From positions 1 to 27,182 of IMG/VR virus record IMGVR_UViG_3300020462_000036: a stretch of 27,182 nt of DNA. One strand, given 5' to 3'. Every line of letters starts with the position of its first letter. Position 1 is the stretch's first letter. Under the pieces are notes generated by a model. That model did no database searches. It was not told the DNA's origin and worked only from the letters and a program-made list of their open reading frames with translations. The DNA comes from a virus. Position numbers and translations under genes: made by a program. This document shows, piece by piece, positions 10,627 through 17,799 of this stretch.

Positions 10627-10632
10627 TGCGTA

Positions 10633-13113
10633 ATGGCAACAACACAAAACACATACACAGGGAATGGTTCTACAACGAACTATTCATTTACATTTGAATA
10701 TTTAAAACAGGCTGATGTCAAGGTAACACTTAATACAGCCGCTACAACTGCATATACATTTGCTAACGCTACGACGCTGGCATTTACAACGGCACCAGCT
10801 ACTGGTGTGGCTATTCGTATTTTCCGTGACACACCTAGCGATACGCTTAGTTCTACTTTCTTCCCTGGCTCCGCCATTAAAGCTGAGGATTTAAACGAAA
10901 ACTTTACTCAAAACTTATACGTTACACAGGAGTCTGATGCTGAAGCTGCTTTAGCTACCGCTACAGCTAACGGTGCTGTAACCACGGCTAACTCTGCTGT
11001 AACGACTGCTAATGGAGCAGTGACTACAGCTAACTCAGCAAACACTAAATCAGATGCTGCTGTAGCAACGTCTAACACAGCTGAAACTAATTCTAATACT
11101 GCTGTAGCTACTGCTAACACTGCTAACACAAACTCTACTAATGCTGTTAGTACAGCTAATACAGCATCGACTAACGCTACTACTGCAGTTAACACAGCAA
11201 ACACAGCTACAACTACAGCGAACGGAGCAGTTACGACTGCTAACAGTGCTGCTACAGATGCTGCGTCTGCTATTACGACTGCTAATAGTGCAACAACTAC
11301 AGCTAATACGGCACTAGCTAATGCTGCTACTGCTACAACAACTGCTAACGGTGCTGTTACTACAGCTAATTCAACAATTGCAACTGCAGCTAATGCTGTA
11401 ACGACTGCCAATGGTGCAGTAACAACAGCTAATACTGCTGATACAAACGCTACGGCTGCAGTTAACACAGCTAATGCAGCAGCAGCTACTGTGGCAGCAA
11501 CTGCGTTTTATGCGCCTATTGCAGCACTTGCAAATCTTCCTGGTAGCCCTTCTAATGAAGATAGGGTTGAGGTTGTTAATTCAACGGGAGTTGAGAGTAA
11601 TAGTTCTGTTTCTGGTGTGCCAGCAGGTTTTGTTGGTTCAACTGATCTAACAGTCCGACTACAGTACAACTCATCTACATCTAAGTGGGTATGGCAACAG
11701 TATTTTGCTGCTGATCCTGAGAATAGGTATTTAACTGAATCTCTTCCTGTCGTAAAAGGTGATAGCACGAATGGTTCAGGTCAGATTACTCTTAATTGTG
11801 ACAACAATTCCCATGGTGTAACGATCAAAGGACCACAACATAGTGCAGGTGCTACTTATACTTTAAAGCTACCTGATACAGTTGGCGCTGCAAATAATCT
11901 ATTGCAGGTTGATGGCGCAGGAAATTTGTCGTGGAAAGGTTCTGATTACTTGTCAAGCGGTAATAGTATTATCAATACTGGTAATACTGGTATCACTCTT
12001 TCAGCCGTTAACAGTGGGACTGTTCTAAACCTTACTGGTACAGGTGCGTCAATAACTACTCCATTAACACTGTCTGGTAATCCTACTGCTGCTAATCACG
12101 CTGCAAATAAAGCATATGTGGATAGCTCTGCTACAATTATTACGCAGAATGACTTTGCTTATGCGCCGTCAAGTAATACTGCAACACTTCCAACTTATTT
12201 AAATGCAGTTGCAGTTTCTGGAACCCTATCATCTGGAGAATACTATCCTACTGATGCTGCCGGAACCTCATATGCAGTTTTACACTTTAGTCCTAACGAT
12301 ACACAAGTTAAAGATGCTTTAAATACGTTATCAGTTGGCGATAATGTAACTTTAGCTTATACCACTACTTATGGTAATGATCCCTCCTATCATACATCTT
12401 TAAACACAACAATAACTCAACTACCTACAGCAAATTCCTCATCGTACAACAACCTAGAGGTTAAATTTGGAACCGTCTGGTCTATAAGTAAGCCAACAAG
12501 TAACGCTGTAGTTATTTCTTCGGCTCAAATGAGTAATGGTACTGAGGTTCTTACAAACAACCAGGTACTTAAATATAAAACTGCAACGTCCAAGTGGACT
12601 CCAGAAGATTCAGGTTCCATTATTACGCAGACTGACTTTGCTTATGCACCATCAAGTAATTCATTAACGTTTGATGATGGTTTAACCAGCACTCCCGGTC
12701 CTAATGATTCAGAATTTAGCTTTTTTACGGACGCAAACACCGGAAACTTTTCATTTAAGCCAACAAACGCTTCCATTAAATCAAACATGGAAGCCCTGCA
12801 AGTTGGAGATAGTGTTACGCTTGATTGGACACATTCTAATGGTACAACTGCATCCCAAACCACAACTGTTAATACTATAACAGCGCAACCAATACCTTCT
12901 GGTAGTTATGGAACAGTAGTGTTTGCAAATGCTGGTCTATACCATTCAAGTAGTGCAGCTTCAGTAACACTAACTTGTTCTCGCTTCTCTAACGGTGTAG
13001 AACCTCTTGCTAACAATCAAGTCCTTAGATATAAAACTGCAACACAAAAATGGACTGTGGACAATATTCCTGCAGCTGGAGTAAGCCTAGGTCTAGCTAT
13101 TGCACTTGGATAA
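10633..13113 (+). CDS. 17: Tail fibre protein (T7 gp17-like N-terminus)
   Basis: The 826-residue protein begins TYTGNGSTTNYSFTFEYL and continues through FRDTPSDTLSSTFFPGSAIKAEDLNENF, the T7 gp17 N-terminal anchor domain (PF03906 type) that attaches the trimeric fibre to the tail. Residues 111-292 are 26 uninterrupted seven-residue repeats based on TANGAVT, presumably the shaft. Residues 293-500 contain a cyanophage-fibre-like region (APIAALANLP, WKGSDYL, NHAANKAYVDS). The C-terminal half holds two related units starting at residues 502 and 663, each opening IITQ(N/T)DFAYAPSSN and closing with VL(K/R)YKTAT(S/Q)KWT, likely the receptor-binding tip. The gene starts 6 bases after the gp16-like stop. 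Only the N-terminal domain is assigned by homology; the tip function is inferred. Confidence 0.92.
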   Translation: MATTQNTYTGNGSTTNYSFTFEYLKQADVKVTLNTAATTAYTFANATTLAFTTAPATGVAIRIFRDTPSDTLSSTFFPGSAIKAEDLNENFTQNLYVTQESDAEAALATATANGAVTTANSAVTTANGAVTTANSANTKSDAAVATSNTAETNSNTAVATANTANTNSTNAVSTANTASTNATTAVNTANTATTTANGAVTTANSAATDAASAITTANSATTTANTALANAATATTTANGAVTTANSTIATAANAVTTANGAVTTANTADTNATAAVNTANAAAATVAATAFYAPIAALANLPGSPSNEDRVEVVNSTGVESNSSVSGVPAGFVGSTDLTVRLQYNSSTSKWVWQQYFAADPENRYLTESLPVVKGDSTNGSGQITLNCDNNSHGVTIKGPQHSAGATYTLKLPDTVGAANNLLQVDGAGNLSWKGSDYLSSGNSIINTGNTGITLSAVNSGTVLNLTGTGASITTPLTLSGNPTAANHAANKAYVDSSATIITQNDFAYAPSSNTATLPTYLNAVAVSGTLSSGEYYPTDAAGTSYAVLHFSPNDTQVKDALNTLSVGDNVTLAYTTTYGNDPSYHTSLNTTITQLPTANSSSYNNLEVKFGTVWSISKPTSNAVVISSAQMSNGTEVLTNNQVLKYKTATSKWTPEDSGSIITQTDFAYAPSSNSLTFDDGLTSTPGPNDSEFSFFTDANTGNFSFKPTNASIKSNMEALQVGDSVTLDWTHSNGTTASQTTTVNTITAQPIPSGSYGTVVFANAGLYHSSSAASVTLTCSRFSNGVEPLANNQVLRYKTATQKWTVDNIPAAGVSLGLAIALG
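10963..11508 (+). repeat. 26 tandem 21-bp (heptad) repeats inside the tail fibre gene
   Basis: Counting from residue 111 of the fibre, 26 consecutive heptads follow without a single insertion or deletion. Examples are TANGAVT (five exact copies), TANSAVT, TANTATT, NSNTAVA and TANSTIA. Position 5 is Ala in all but two heptads, and position 2 is usually Ala. This is what a trimeric alanine-rich coiled coil would show. At DNA level the unit is 21 bp with many silent differences, so the array is old or under selection against identical repeats. Confidence 0.9.
12136..13080 (+). repeat. Tandem duplication of a ~160-residue tip domain in the tail fibre
   Basis: Two copies begin at 12136 and 12619, 483 bases apart. 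Their first 42 bases are nearly identical (shared ATTATTACGCAGA, then TGACTTTGCTTATGC), while the interiors have diverged strongly and differ in length. Both end with a Leu-(Lys/Arg)-Tyr-Lys-Thr-Ala-Thr block followed by Lys-Trp-Thr. The pattern is a conserved edge with a variable centre, typical of a duplicated receptor-binding domain under diversification. Confidence 0.8.
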
Positions 13114-13146
13114 CATTGTTAAAAAAATTATTTACTAAACAAACTA

Positions 13147-13485
13147 ATGGCTGAAACTTTTAACAACGCATCCGTCAAACTAACGACGACAAATGCGACA
13201 GATTTATATCAAGCGCCAACTGGTGCGGCAACAGACCGATCGATTGTTCTGAGTTGCTTGGTTGCCAACGTTGATGGCAGTGCTAGTGCTGTAATCACAA
13301 TTGCGTTGACAGACGGCAGTGATAATGTGTTGAGCACTTTGGCTAGCACAATTGCTGTTCCTCCTGATGCGTCTATCGAGATTATTGCGAACAAAGTAGT
13401 TATGAAGCAATCGCAAAAGTTGCGGGCGACGGCTGGCGCTGCAAACGACCTTGAAGTAACGGTCAGTTCATTGGAGATTACATAA
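13147..13485 (+). CDS. Small putative virion protein
   Basis: A 112-residue protein, MAETFNNASVKLTTTNATDL onward, with alternating hydrophobic and polar residues that suggest an all-beta fold. Proteins of this kind (opening with a Thr/Asn-rich strand, then AP(T/A)G, then VLSCLVANVDGSASAVITI) occur in marine cyanophages near tail fibre genes and are usually listed as structural. It sits 33 bases after the fibre gene and shares one base with the next gene (TAATG). A role as fibre accessory or head decoration is inferred from place only; there is no catalytic motif. Confidence 0.65.
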   Translation: MAETFNNASVKLTTTNATDLYQAPTGAATDRSIVLSCLVANVDGSASAVITIALTDGSDNVLSTLASTIAVPPDASIEIIANKVVMKQSQKLRATAGAANDLEVTVSSLEIT

Positions 13486-14315
13486 TGAACGAAGGTGGAA
13501 TTATTGGGAAACAAAATATTACAACGGCTATTTCTGCTTCAGGGATGTGGTCGGGTAATCAGGTTTTTTTGCGTAATACTGTTAGTGGTGAATGGCCCAG
13601 TTTTAATGCGCCTGATACTCTCACTTACAACGTCATAGGCGGCGGCGGTGGCGGTGGTACAGGCGATTACCAGTCTGGAGGTGCAGGTTCTGTTTTGGTG
13701 CAAGGAAATTATGTGCCAATAGCAGGTGTAGTTTATACCGTGACAGTTGGAGCGGGAGGTGGGGGAGGCTCACCTGCAGCAAATGGTGGGACAAGCTCTT
13801 TAATAGGAACAGGCGTTAGCGCGAGTAGTACCGGCGGCGATGGTTCTTCTGGTACTAATCAAGATTCAGGGGGCGACAATGCCACTTATACCGGTGGTGC
13901 TGGTGGTGCTTTTGCAGCTGGCGGCGGTGCAGGAGCTGGTGGCAATGGTGGAGCCTGTACTTCCTTTAACGGAGGCGACGGTGGCCCTGGCGTTACATTT
14001 ATACACCCCACAGGCTTAACTGTAGGTGGGGGCGGAGGCGGCGGCGGATATATGACTGGTGGTGATGCAGGCGCTGGTGGTGGCAATGGCAGCCAACAGA
14101 GTGGTGACAGTGCTCCTGTGAACAGAGGTGGTGGTGGCGGCGGTGGTGGCGGTCAAGGCGGTAACAGTGGCGGTAATGGTGGCTCTGGCCGCGTTGTTCT
14201 CCGTTATGCCGATACATATCTGCCTGCCACGGCAACAACTGGAAACCCTACAGTTACAGTTGCAAATGGATACAGATACTATGATTTTACTAGCTCTGGG
14301 AGTATCACCTTCTAA
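13485..14315 (+). CDS. Glycine-rich putative tail adhesin
   Basis: This 276-residue protein has a short N-terminal part with Trp (SGMWSGNQVFLRN) and then long runs of glycine (for example GGGGGGG at about residues 52-58 and several later), with Ser, Ala and Asn between them. Such glycine-rich domains, ending in a strand like SGRVVLRYAD, are found in phage receptor-binding proteins; the gp38 adhesins of T4-type phages bind receptors through packed polyglycine helices. Here it follows the fibre gene and ends FTSSGSITF. Start ATG 13485 overlaps the upstream stop by one base. I infer an adhesin or fibre-tip role; the exact family is not certain. Confidence 0.65.
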   Translation: MNEGGIIGKQNITTAISASGMWSGNQVFLRNTVSGEWPSFNAPDTLTYNVIGGGGGGGTGDYQSGGAGSVLVQGNYVPIAGVVYTVTVGAGGGGGSPAANGGTSSLIGTGVSASSTGGDGSSGTNQDSGGDNATYTGGAGGAFAAGGGAGAGGNGGACTSFNGGDGGPGVTFIHPTGLTVGGGGGGGGYMTGGDAGAGGGNGSQQSGDSAPVNRGGGGGGGGGQGGNSGGNGGSGRVVLRYADTYLPATATTGNPTVTVANGYRYYDFTSSGSITF

Positions 14316-14686
14316 TGGCACATTTTGCATTAATTAAAAATAATATTGTTCAGCAGGTTGTCATCATTGATAATGACAAATTGATAAACACCGAGGGCAA
14401 CGAGCAAGAGGCTTTAGGTGTTACATGCTGCCACTCGTTGTTTGGTACAGATAGTACCTGGATACAAACTTCTTACAACGACAACATACGGAAAAACTTT
14501 GCAGGTATTGGCTACACATACGACTTAACGCGTGATGCGTTTATCGCACCAAAACCTCATGCAAGCTGGGTGTTGAACGAAAGCACTTGCCGTTGGGAAG
14601 CGCCTACGCCATACCCAGATGATGGCAATGCCTACACGTGGAACGAGTCAACAACATCGTGGGTCAAGGTTGAAGCACCTGAATAA
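14315..14686 (+). CDS. Cyanophage conserved protein (MAHFAxIxxNIVQQV family)
   Basis: The 123-residue product begins MAHFALIKNNIVQQVVIIDN and later has GTDSTWIQTSYN, NFAGIGYTYD, PHASWVLNESTCRWEAPTPYPDD and a Trp-rich end. I recognise this as a small conserved protein found in many marine cyanophages next to tail or structural genes; the wording WVQTSYN, GIGYTYD and PSWVLN recurs there. Function is unknown; two Trp-containing repeats (SWVLNESTCRWEAP and AYTWNESTTSWVK) suggest a small binding module. Start ATG 14315 overlaps the upstream TAA by one base. Confidence 0.75.
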   Translation: MAHFALIKNNIVQQVVIIDNDKLINTEGNEQEALGVTCCHSLFGTDSTWIQTSYNDNIRKNFAGIGYTYDLTRDAFIAPKPHASWVLNESTCRWEAPTPYPDDGNAYTWNESTTSWVKVEAPE

Positions 14687-14723
14687 AGCTATCAGGGCTT
14701 AATTAAATTTTTTTTAAATTATT

Positions 14724-14885
14724 ATGATTACACTTATCCGTCCAATTCTGTTCTCTTTTATCCAATCTCCAAAGGTCAAACGCTTGATTGTTGACCTGCT
14801 GCGGAAAATGGCTACAACAACAGACAATACAGTTGATGATACCGCTGTTGATTTTATTGAACGTGGGTTGTTTGGTACACAGTAA
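14724..14885 (+). CDS. Small conserved phage protein, 53 aa
   Basis: The reading frame MITLIRPILFSFIQSPKVKR to LFGTQ is 53 residues. The N-terminal half is hydrophobic and basic (LIRPILFSF, KRLIVDLLRKMA), an amphipathic or membrane-surface helix, and the C-terminal half is acidic (TDNTVDDTAVDFIERG). I recall similar short proteins in cyanophage lysis and packaging clusters. Its stop overlaps the start of the next gene by one base (TAATG), as with its neighbours, which supports it as real. Function unknown. Confidence 0.7.
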   Translation: MITLIRPILFSFIQSPKVKRLIVDLLRKMATTTDNTVDDTAVDFIERGLFGTQ

Positions 14886-15358
14886 TGGAGTGGGTTGACC
14901 CACCCAAACTACCCTCTCTATTGCTCCCTGAAGCGTTCCAATTACCTATACCTATACTAGAGGTACCACAGGCAGATATACCGTCGTATGAGCCGCTTGT
15001 GGTGCCTCCTAACGTACTTAGACCGCCACCAGGGATAGAGGGTATTAATATAGATCCTCCACCACAAAGTACAGATAGTCAACAACAACAGCAAACAAAC
15101 AATCCAACATTAGCTAAACCAGCTATACCACCTGAAGCTCAGTTCGTAGAGATTCCGTTCACGGACATTGAAGTCCCGATGCCTACTACTACGATCATGA
15201 CTACTGCAGCAACTACAGCATTTATTTCTGTAGCTGCCACCCTTGCTGCTACATCACTATTTAAATATTTAGTGATGATTATGAAACCAATCATGAAGCA
15301 AGCATGGAACAAAATAACAAAAAAGAAGAATCAACCGGACCCAGTAAAAACTTCTTAG
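14885..15358 (+). CDS. Proline-rich single-pass membrane protein
   Basis: A 157-residue protein. Residues 1-95 are rich in Pro, Leu and Ile (PPKLPSLLLPE, VVPPNVLRPPPG, IDPPPQ) with a Gln run. Residues about 102-135 form a Thr/Ala-rich hydrophobic helix (TTAATTAFISVAATLAATSLFKYLVMIM). The end is basic (KKKNQPDPVKTS). It lies just before the holin-like gene and overlaps it by 55 bases. A proline-rich spacer and one membrane helix would fit an envelope-spanning role such as lysis, but I do not recognise the family with confidence. Confidence 0.7.
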   Translation: MEWVDPPKLPSLLLPEAFQLPIPILEVPQADIPSYEPLVVPPNVLRPPPGIEGINIDPPPQSTDSQQQQQTNNPTLAKPAIPPEAQFVEIPFTDIEVPMPTTTIMTTAATTAFISVAATLAATSLFKYLVMIMKPIMKQAWNKITKKKNQPDPVKTS

Positions 15359-15612
15359 CAAAGGTAAAAGAAAATACAGAAGATGAACTACAAATCCTTG
15401 GAACCTTTGTTCGTCTAGGCGTTGTTATTTGGAGTGGTTTTATTATTACTCTAAACTATGTTGAACTACCCATGATTAAAAAAGGTCAGAGTGGTGGTGA
15501 TATAACGTTTGTTGCTTCTGTGTTTACTGGTGCACTTGCTACTTTTGGTTTAACTACTTCCAATAATAAATCTAATAACAAATCTCCTGATCCTAAAAAG
15601 AAAGAAGAATGA
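15304..15612 (+). CDS. Holin-like small membrane protein
   Basis: The 102-residue product has two predicted membrane helices (VRLGVVIWSGFIITLNYV, about 36-53, and FVASVFTGALATFGLTT, about 70-86) between a charged N-terminus and a basic, Asn-rich tail (NNKSNNKSPDPKKKEE). Size, two helices and the charged tail are what class II holins show, and T7 keeps its holin (gp17.5) between fibre and small terminase, the same place. I also recall similar proteins in marine cyanophages with the words LGTFVRLGV and FVASVFTGALATFG. The start overlaps the previous gene by 55 bases in another frame. Holin activity is inferred. Confidence 0.7.
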   Translation: MEQNNKKEESTGPSKNFLAKVKENTEDELQILGTFVRLGVVIWSGFIITLNYVELPMIKKGQSGGDITFVASVFTGALATFGLTTSNNKSNNKSPDPKKKEE

Positions 15613-15956
15613 AACGATTACTACTTTTATTGTTTTTAGCTAGTCCAGTATCAGCTCAGGTGACCCCTAACTTCACGCAAGGTTCAATGCAGTCAACAAC
15701 AACTACCACCATTGATATTGACCGAACTATTGCGACAAATGTATATGGTGGTGCATATTCATCATGGTCTGGAACAAACGTAGTCCCAAGTGGGGACATC
15801 TCAAATGCTGCTACAACTTATTCAGTTCATACTGCAGGCGATCAATTTCAACTAGAAATTGTAACCAGAGCGGCAGGAAAGATTCAAGACAGCCTAGTAA
15901 CAGAAACAATCGAACAAGTTACTACTACTACATCCTTATCGGTCTTCTCTCAGTAA
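15609..15956 (+). CDS. Small secreted protein with signal peptide
   Basis: The 115-residue protein starts MKRLLLLLFLASPVSAQVTP, a clear Sec signal peptide with a likely cleavage after PVSA. The mature part is Thr/Ser-rich (QSTTTTTIDID, EQVTTTTSLSVFSQ) and looks beta-rich. Related cyanophage proteins end with similar Thr-rich sequence and ..SVFSQ or ..SVFTQ. It overlaps the upstream holin-like gene by 4 bases (ATGA) and is overlapped by the next gene in another frame. Export to periplasm is inferred; function unknown. Confidence 0.75.
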   Translation: MKRLLLLLFLASPVSAQVTPNFTQGSMQSTTTTTIDIDRTIATNVYGGAYSSWSGTNVVPSGDISNAATTYSVHTAGDQFQLEIVTRAAGKIQDSLVTETIEQVTTTTSLSVFSQ

Positions 15957-16408
15957 GTCCTGCTTACGCTAATGATGACCCAAAGGTACAAAATACATCA
16001 TCTCCAGTAGCAGCAGCTACAGGTAATGTGACCAATCAGGCGGTGCAGTTCCAGAACACTGGTGCACCGTCTAGGCAATACTTTGCAAGTAACAATAGTT
16101 GTAATGGAGCAACCATGCAATTCTCGCCCTTTTATATGGGCAATGATACTATTCCATTCGATAGTACAGGGTATGTACGGAGCAATAACTACGGCGTACA
16201 ACTGAACTTTTCAGTTCCCTTAGATGGTGGCATGATAGAAACCTGTAAAGGTATCGCTCGTAAACACGAACAAAAGATGCGTCTTGACTACGAATTAGTC
16301 AGAGCACTTAAATGTACAGAAATTATGAAATCAGGTTTTACCTTTAGACCTGGCAGTCGTGTCGAAATGCTTTGCCATGACATCGTACCAATCGTATCCC
16401 TTAAATAA
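15764..16408 (+). CDS. Second secreted cyanophage protein; true start unclear
   Basis: The frame from ATG 15764 is 214 codons long, but its first ~55 codons overlap the previous gene and have no protein-like character. From about 15932 the product reads ILIGLLSVSPAYANDDPK, a signal-peptide core with cleavage after AYA. It then follows a cyanophage family I recognise: GNVTNQAVQFQ, CNGATMQFSPF, SVPLDGGMIETCKG, MRLDYELVRALKC, then a Cys near the end. The frame has no ATG, GTG or TTG between 15764 and the signal-like stretch; ATC codons occur at 15932 and 15938. Either the protein starts at the far ATG, a rare ATC start is used, or translation enters by frameshift from the upstream gene. The C-terminal 150 residues are confidently coding. 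Confidence 0.7.
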   Translation: MVWNKRSPKWGHLKCCYNLFSSYCRRSISTRNCNQSGRKDSRQPSNRNNRTSYYYYILIGLLSVSPAYANDDPKVQNTSSPVAAATGNVTNQAVQFQNTGAPSRQYFASNNSCNGATMQFSPFYMGNDTIPFDSTGYVRSNNYGVQLNFSVPLDGGMIETCKGIARKHEQKMRLDYELVRALKCTEIMKSGFTFRPGSRVEMLCHDIVPIVSLK

Positions 16409-16659
16409 TGGAAGCAATAGTCGCTGCTGTCATTGCAATAGTCGCTGGCGGCGCAACTCTGAATAACAGACTACACAACAGAATAAACAATGTACATGAT
16501 CGCATTAGTGGTCTTGACAGACGTATTGACGCCATTGAACTTGGCGTGGCTCAGGACTATGTTTCTAAAGCTGATTTATCAGTCATGGTTCAACGTATGG
16601 AAGATCATATGGTGCGTATTGAAAACAAATTAGACCAAATTGTCCTTAGGAATAACTAA
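16408..16659 (+). CDS. Small membrane-anchored coiled-coil protein
   Basis: An 83-residue protein with an N-terminal hydrophobic helix (AIVAAVIAIVAGGATL) followed by a long charged helix with heptad-like spacing (INNVHDRISGLDRRIDAIEL, MVQRMEDHMVRIENKLDQIV). The form, one anchor and one coiled coil, is common for small cyanophage proteins next to the holin-like gene. It might work with the holin or as a spanin-like helper, but no lipoprotein partner is seen. The ATG overlaps the previous stop by one base. Confidence 0.7.
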   Translation: MEAIVAAVIAIVAGGATLNNRLHNRINNVHDRISGLDRRIDAIELGVAQDYVSKADLSVMVQRMEDHMVRIENKLDQIVLRNN

Positions 16660-16842
16660 ATGACGTATAAACTTGTAGACCTATACACCGAAAAGGTACT
16701 AGGTACTTACGAAACTGCAGATCAGGCAGTTAAAGCTGAATCACACCTAGTTCATGAGCCAGGTGAAACACGCTATGCAATCGAAACACCAGTAGTTAAA
16801 AAACCAAAGGCGAAGAAAGCACGTGTCAAAAAAGAAAACTGA
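16660..16842 (+). CDS. Small hypothetical protein with basic tail
   Basis: Sixty residues starting directly after the previous stop codon. It opens MTYKLVDLYTEKVLGTYET and ends in a strongly basic tail (KKPKAKKARVKKEN), suggesting nucleic-acid contact. The middle (SHLVHEPGETRYAIE) looks like a small alpha/beta unit. It belongs to the tightly coupled chain leading to the small terminase. I do not recognise a family. Confidence 0.6.
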   Translation: MTYKLVDLYTEKVLGTYETADQAVKAESHLVHEPGETRYAIETPVVKKPKAKKARVKKEN

Positions 16843-16984
16843 TAAGACTGCTCAGGCATTTGATGATGGATATTGGTATCCAAACACGATTAAAAAATTT
16901 GGTCCTGGTGAAAAAGATCCTGAAAAAGGAAGTAAACGCCGACGCAGAAATCCCTTTAGGGATGCTAAAAAAGGTATTGCCTGA
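16823..16984 (+). CDS. Small basic protein just before TerS, 53 aa, GTG start
   Basis: The frame starts with GTG at 16823, inside the last codons of the previous gene, and ends at 16984, sharing its last base with the TerS ATG (ATGA). The product opens MSKKKTDKTAQAFDDGYWYP, continues NTIKKFGPGEKDPEKGSK and has an Arg-rich patch (KRRRRNPFRD). This fills a gap of 141 bases in an otherwise gapless gene chain, which supports it. The first five residues (MSKKK) are repeated at the start of TerS. Function unknown; basic character suggests DNA binding. Confidence 0.6.
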   Translation: MSKKKTDKTAQAFDDGYWYPNTIKKFGPGEKDPEKGSKRRRRNPFRDAKKGIA

Positions 16985-17229
16985 TGTCAAAAAAGAAAGC
17001 GAATGAAGATCAGTTTAATGAACTGCACAACCTAGTAACAACAGAGTTCTTGAACCGAGTCAAATCCGGTGAAGCAAGCACTCAAGACCTAAAGGCAGCT
17101 TGTGATTGGCTGGCAAAGAATGACATTAGTGGTGTTGCTGTTGAAGGTAACCCATTGTCAAAACTAGCTGGAATCATGCCACAAGTTGATCCTGAACTTG
17201 TACAGAGCAGACTTTATGGCCGCAAGTAG
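16984..17229 (+). CDS. 18: Terminase small subunit (T7 gp18-like DNA maturase A)
   Basis: The 81-residue product matches the small terminase of T7-like marine phages: FLNRVKSGEASTQDLKAACD, then WLAKNDISGV, then a short linker and PQVDPELVQSRLYG. T7 gp18 has 89 residues. The small subunit recognises concatemer DNA and regulates the large terminase during packaging. It stands upstream of an HNH gene and the large subunit. The start is ATG 16984, overlapping the previous stop. The call relies on the SGEASTQDLKAACDWL-type block and on context. Confidence 0.8.
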   Translation: MSKKKANEDQFNELHNLVTTEFLNRVKSGEASTQDLKAACDWLAKNDISGVAVEGNPLSKLAGIMPQVDPELVQSRLYGRK

Positions 17230-17473
17230 TTCCTCATACTATAAAAATAATCCGAAAGCAAAAGCTAAACGGAATAAGCAACAAGCACGCTACAACAAGA
17301 CAACTAAAGGTTTAAAGATCCGTACTGCTGCCAACAAGTTAAACCGCAAGCTCGGTACTTATGGCAACCATGACGAACTAGATGCTTCTCATACTGGTCC
17401 TAATAAAGGCAAATTAGAAAGTCCTTCTAAGAATCGCCGTAGACCACGTATGAAATCATCTCGTTACGCATGA
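17216..17473 (+). CDS. Small very basic phage protein, 85 aa
   Basis: I chose ATG 17216 (MAASSSSYYKNNPKAKAKRN), inside the end of TerS; an upstream start at 17186 would add ten residues shadowed by TerS. The protein is very rich in Lys, Arg and Asn (KRNKQQARYNKTTKG, NKLNRKLGTYGN, KNRRRPRMKSSR) and carries an ELDASHTG motif. Short proteins with the pattern YYKxNPKAxAK, GTYGNxDxLDASH and a terminal Arg/Lys cluster are widespread in marine phages, normally unassigned. DNA binding during packaging is likely from charge and location. It ends in an ATGA overlap with the HNH gene. Confidence 0.75.
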   Translation: MAASSSSYYKNNPKAKAKRNKQQARYNKTTKGLKIRTAANKLNRKLGTYGNHDELDASHTGPNKGKLESPSKNRRRPRMKSSRYA

Positions 17474-17799
17474 CACCTTTACTTCCAACTCCTGAACATT
17501 ACCTTTACAACCTAATAACCATGACATCCTCTGAAGCCAAGCGCCTTTGGAGGCGCAGCATTAAAGAACACTTTGGCTGCACATGCGTTTATTGCGGAAA
17601 AACTTATGAACTATCTCAACTTACTCTGGACCATGTACATCCTCGCACTCTTGGTGGTGAAGATGTCAATACGAATGTCGTACCAGCCTGCACCAGATGC
17701 AATCAGGACAAGGGAAGTAAAAACTGGGTTAAGTGGATGAGGGCAACCTTTGGATATAACCCATTACGTGAACAATTAATCTCAGACTACATCAATTAA
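17470..17799 (+). CDS. HNH endonuclease between terminase subunit genes
   Basis: The 109-residue protein has a full HNH core: Cys39-x2-Cys42, LTLDHVHPRTLGGEDVNTN (with Asp54 and His55), and VPACTRCNQDKGSKNW (Cys74, Cys77, Asn78, Lys81). The four cysteines would bind structural zinc. A start at 17470 overlaps the previous stop (ATGA); ATG 17521 is an alternative giving 92 residues. HNH proteins encoded next to terminase are needed for genome cleavage and packaging in HK97-type phages, so this may be a packaging partner; a homing endonuclease is the other possibility, since it is free-standing. Confidence 0.9.
   Translation: MTPLLPTPEHYLYNLITMTSSEAKRLWRRSIKEHFGCTCVYCGKTYELSQLTLDHVHPRTLGGEDVNTNVVPACTRCNQDKGSKNWVKWMRATFGYNPLREQLISDYIN

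Noticed and set aside
10908-11468. Long antisense ORF with Ala/Val/Leu repeats that looks like a membrane protein
   Set aside because: It is the reverse complement of the 26-heptad fibre repeat; low-complexity repeats keep the opposite strand open.
10963-11508. CRISPR-like array of short repeats
   Set aside because: The 21-bp units are contiguous, degenerate and in frame with the fibre; no constant repeat with unique spacers.
13886-14330. Antisense and alternate-frame ORFs rich in Pro, His or Thr
   Set aside because: Shadows of the glycine codons (GGN) of the adhesin gene.
15764-15960. Rz/Rz1-type overlapping spanin pair
   Set aside because: Neither product has a lipobox Cys after its signal peptide, and neither is a coiled-coil inner-membrane protein.
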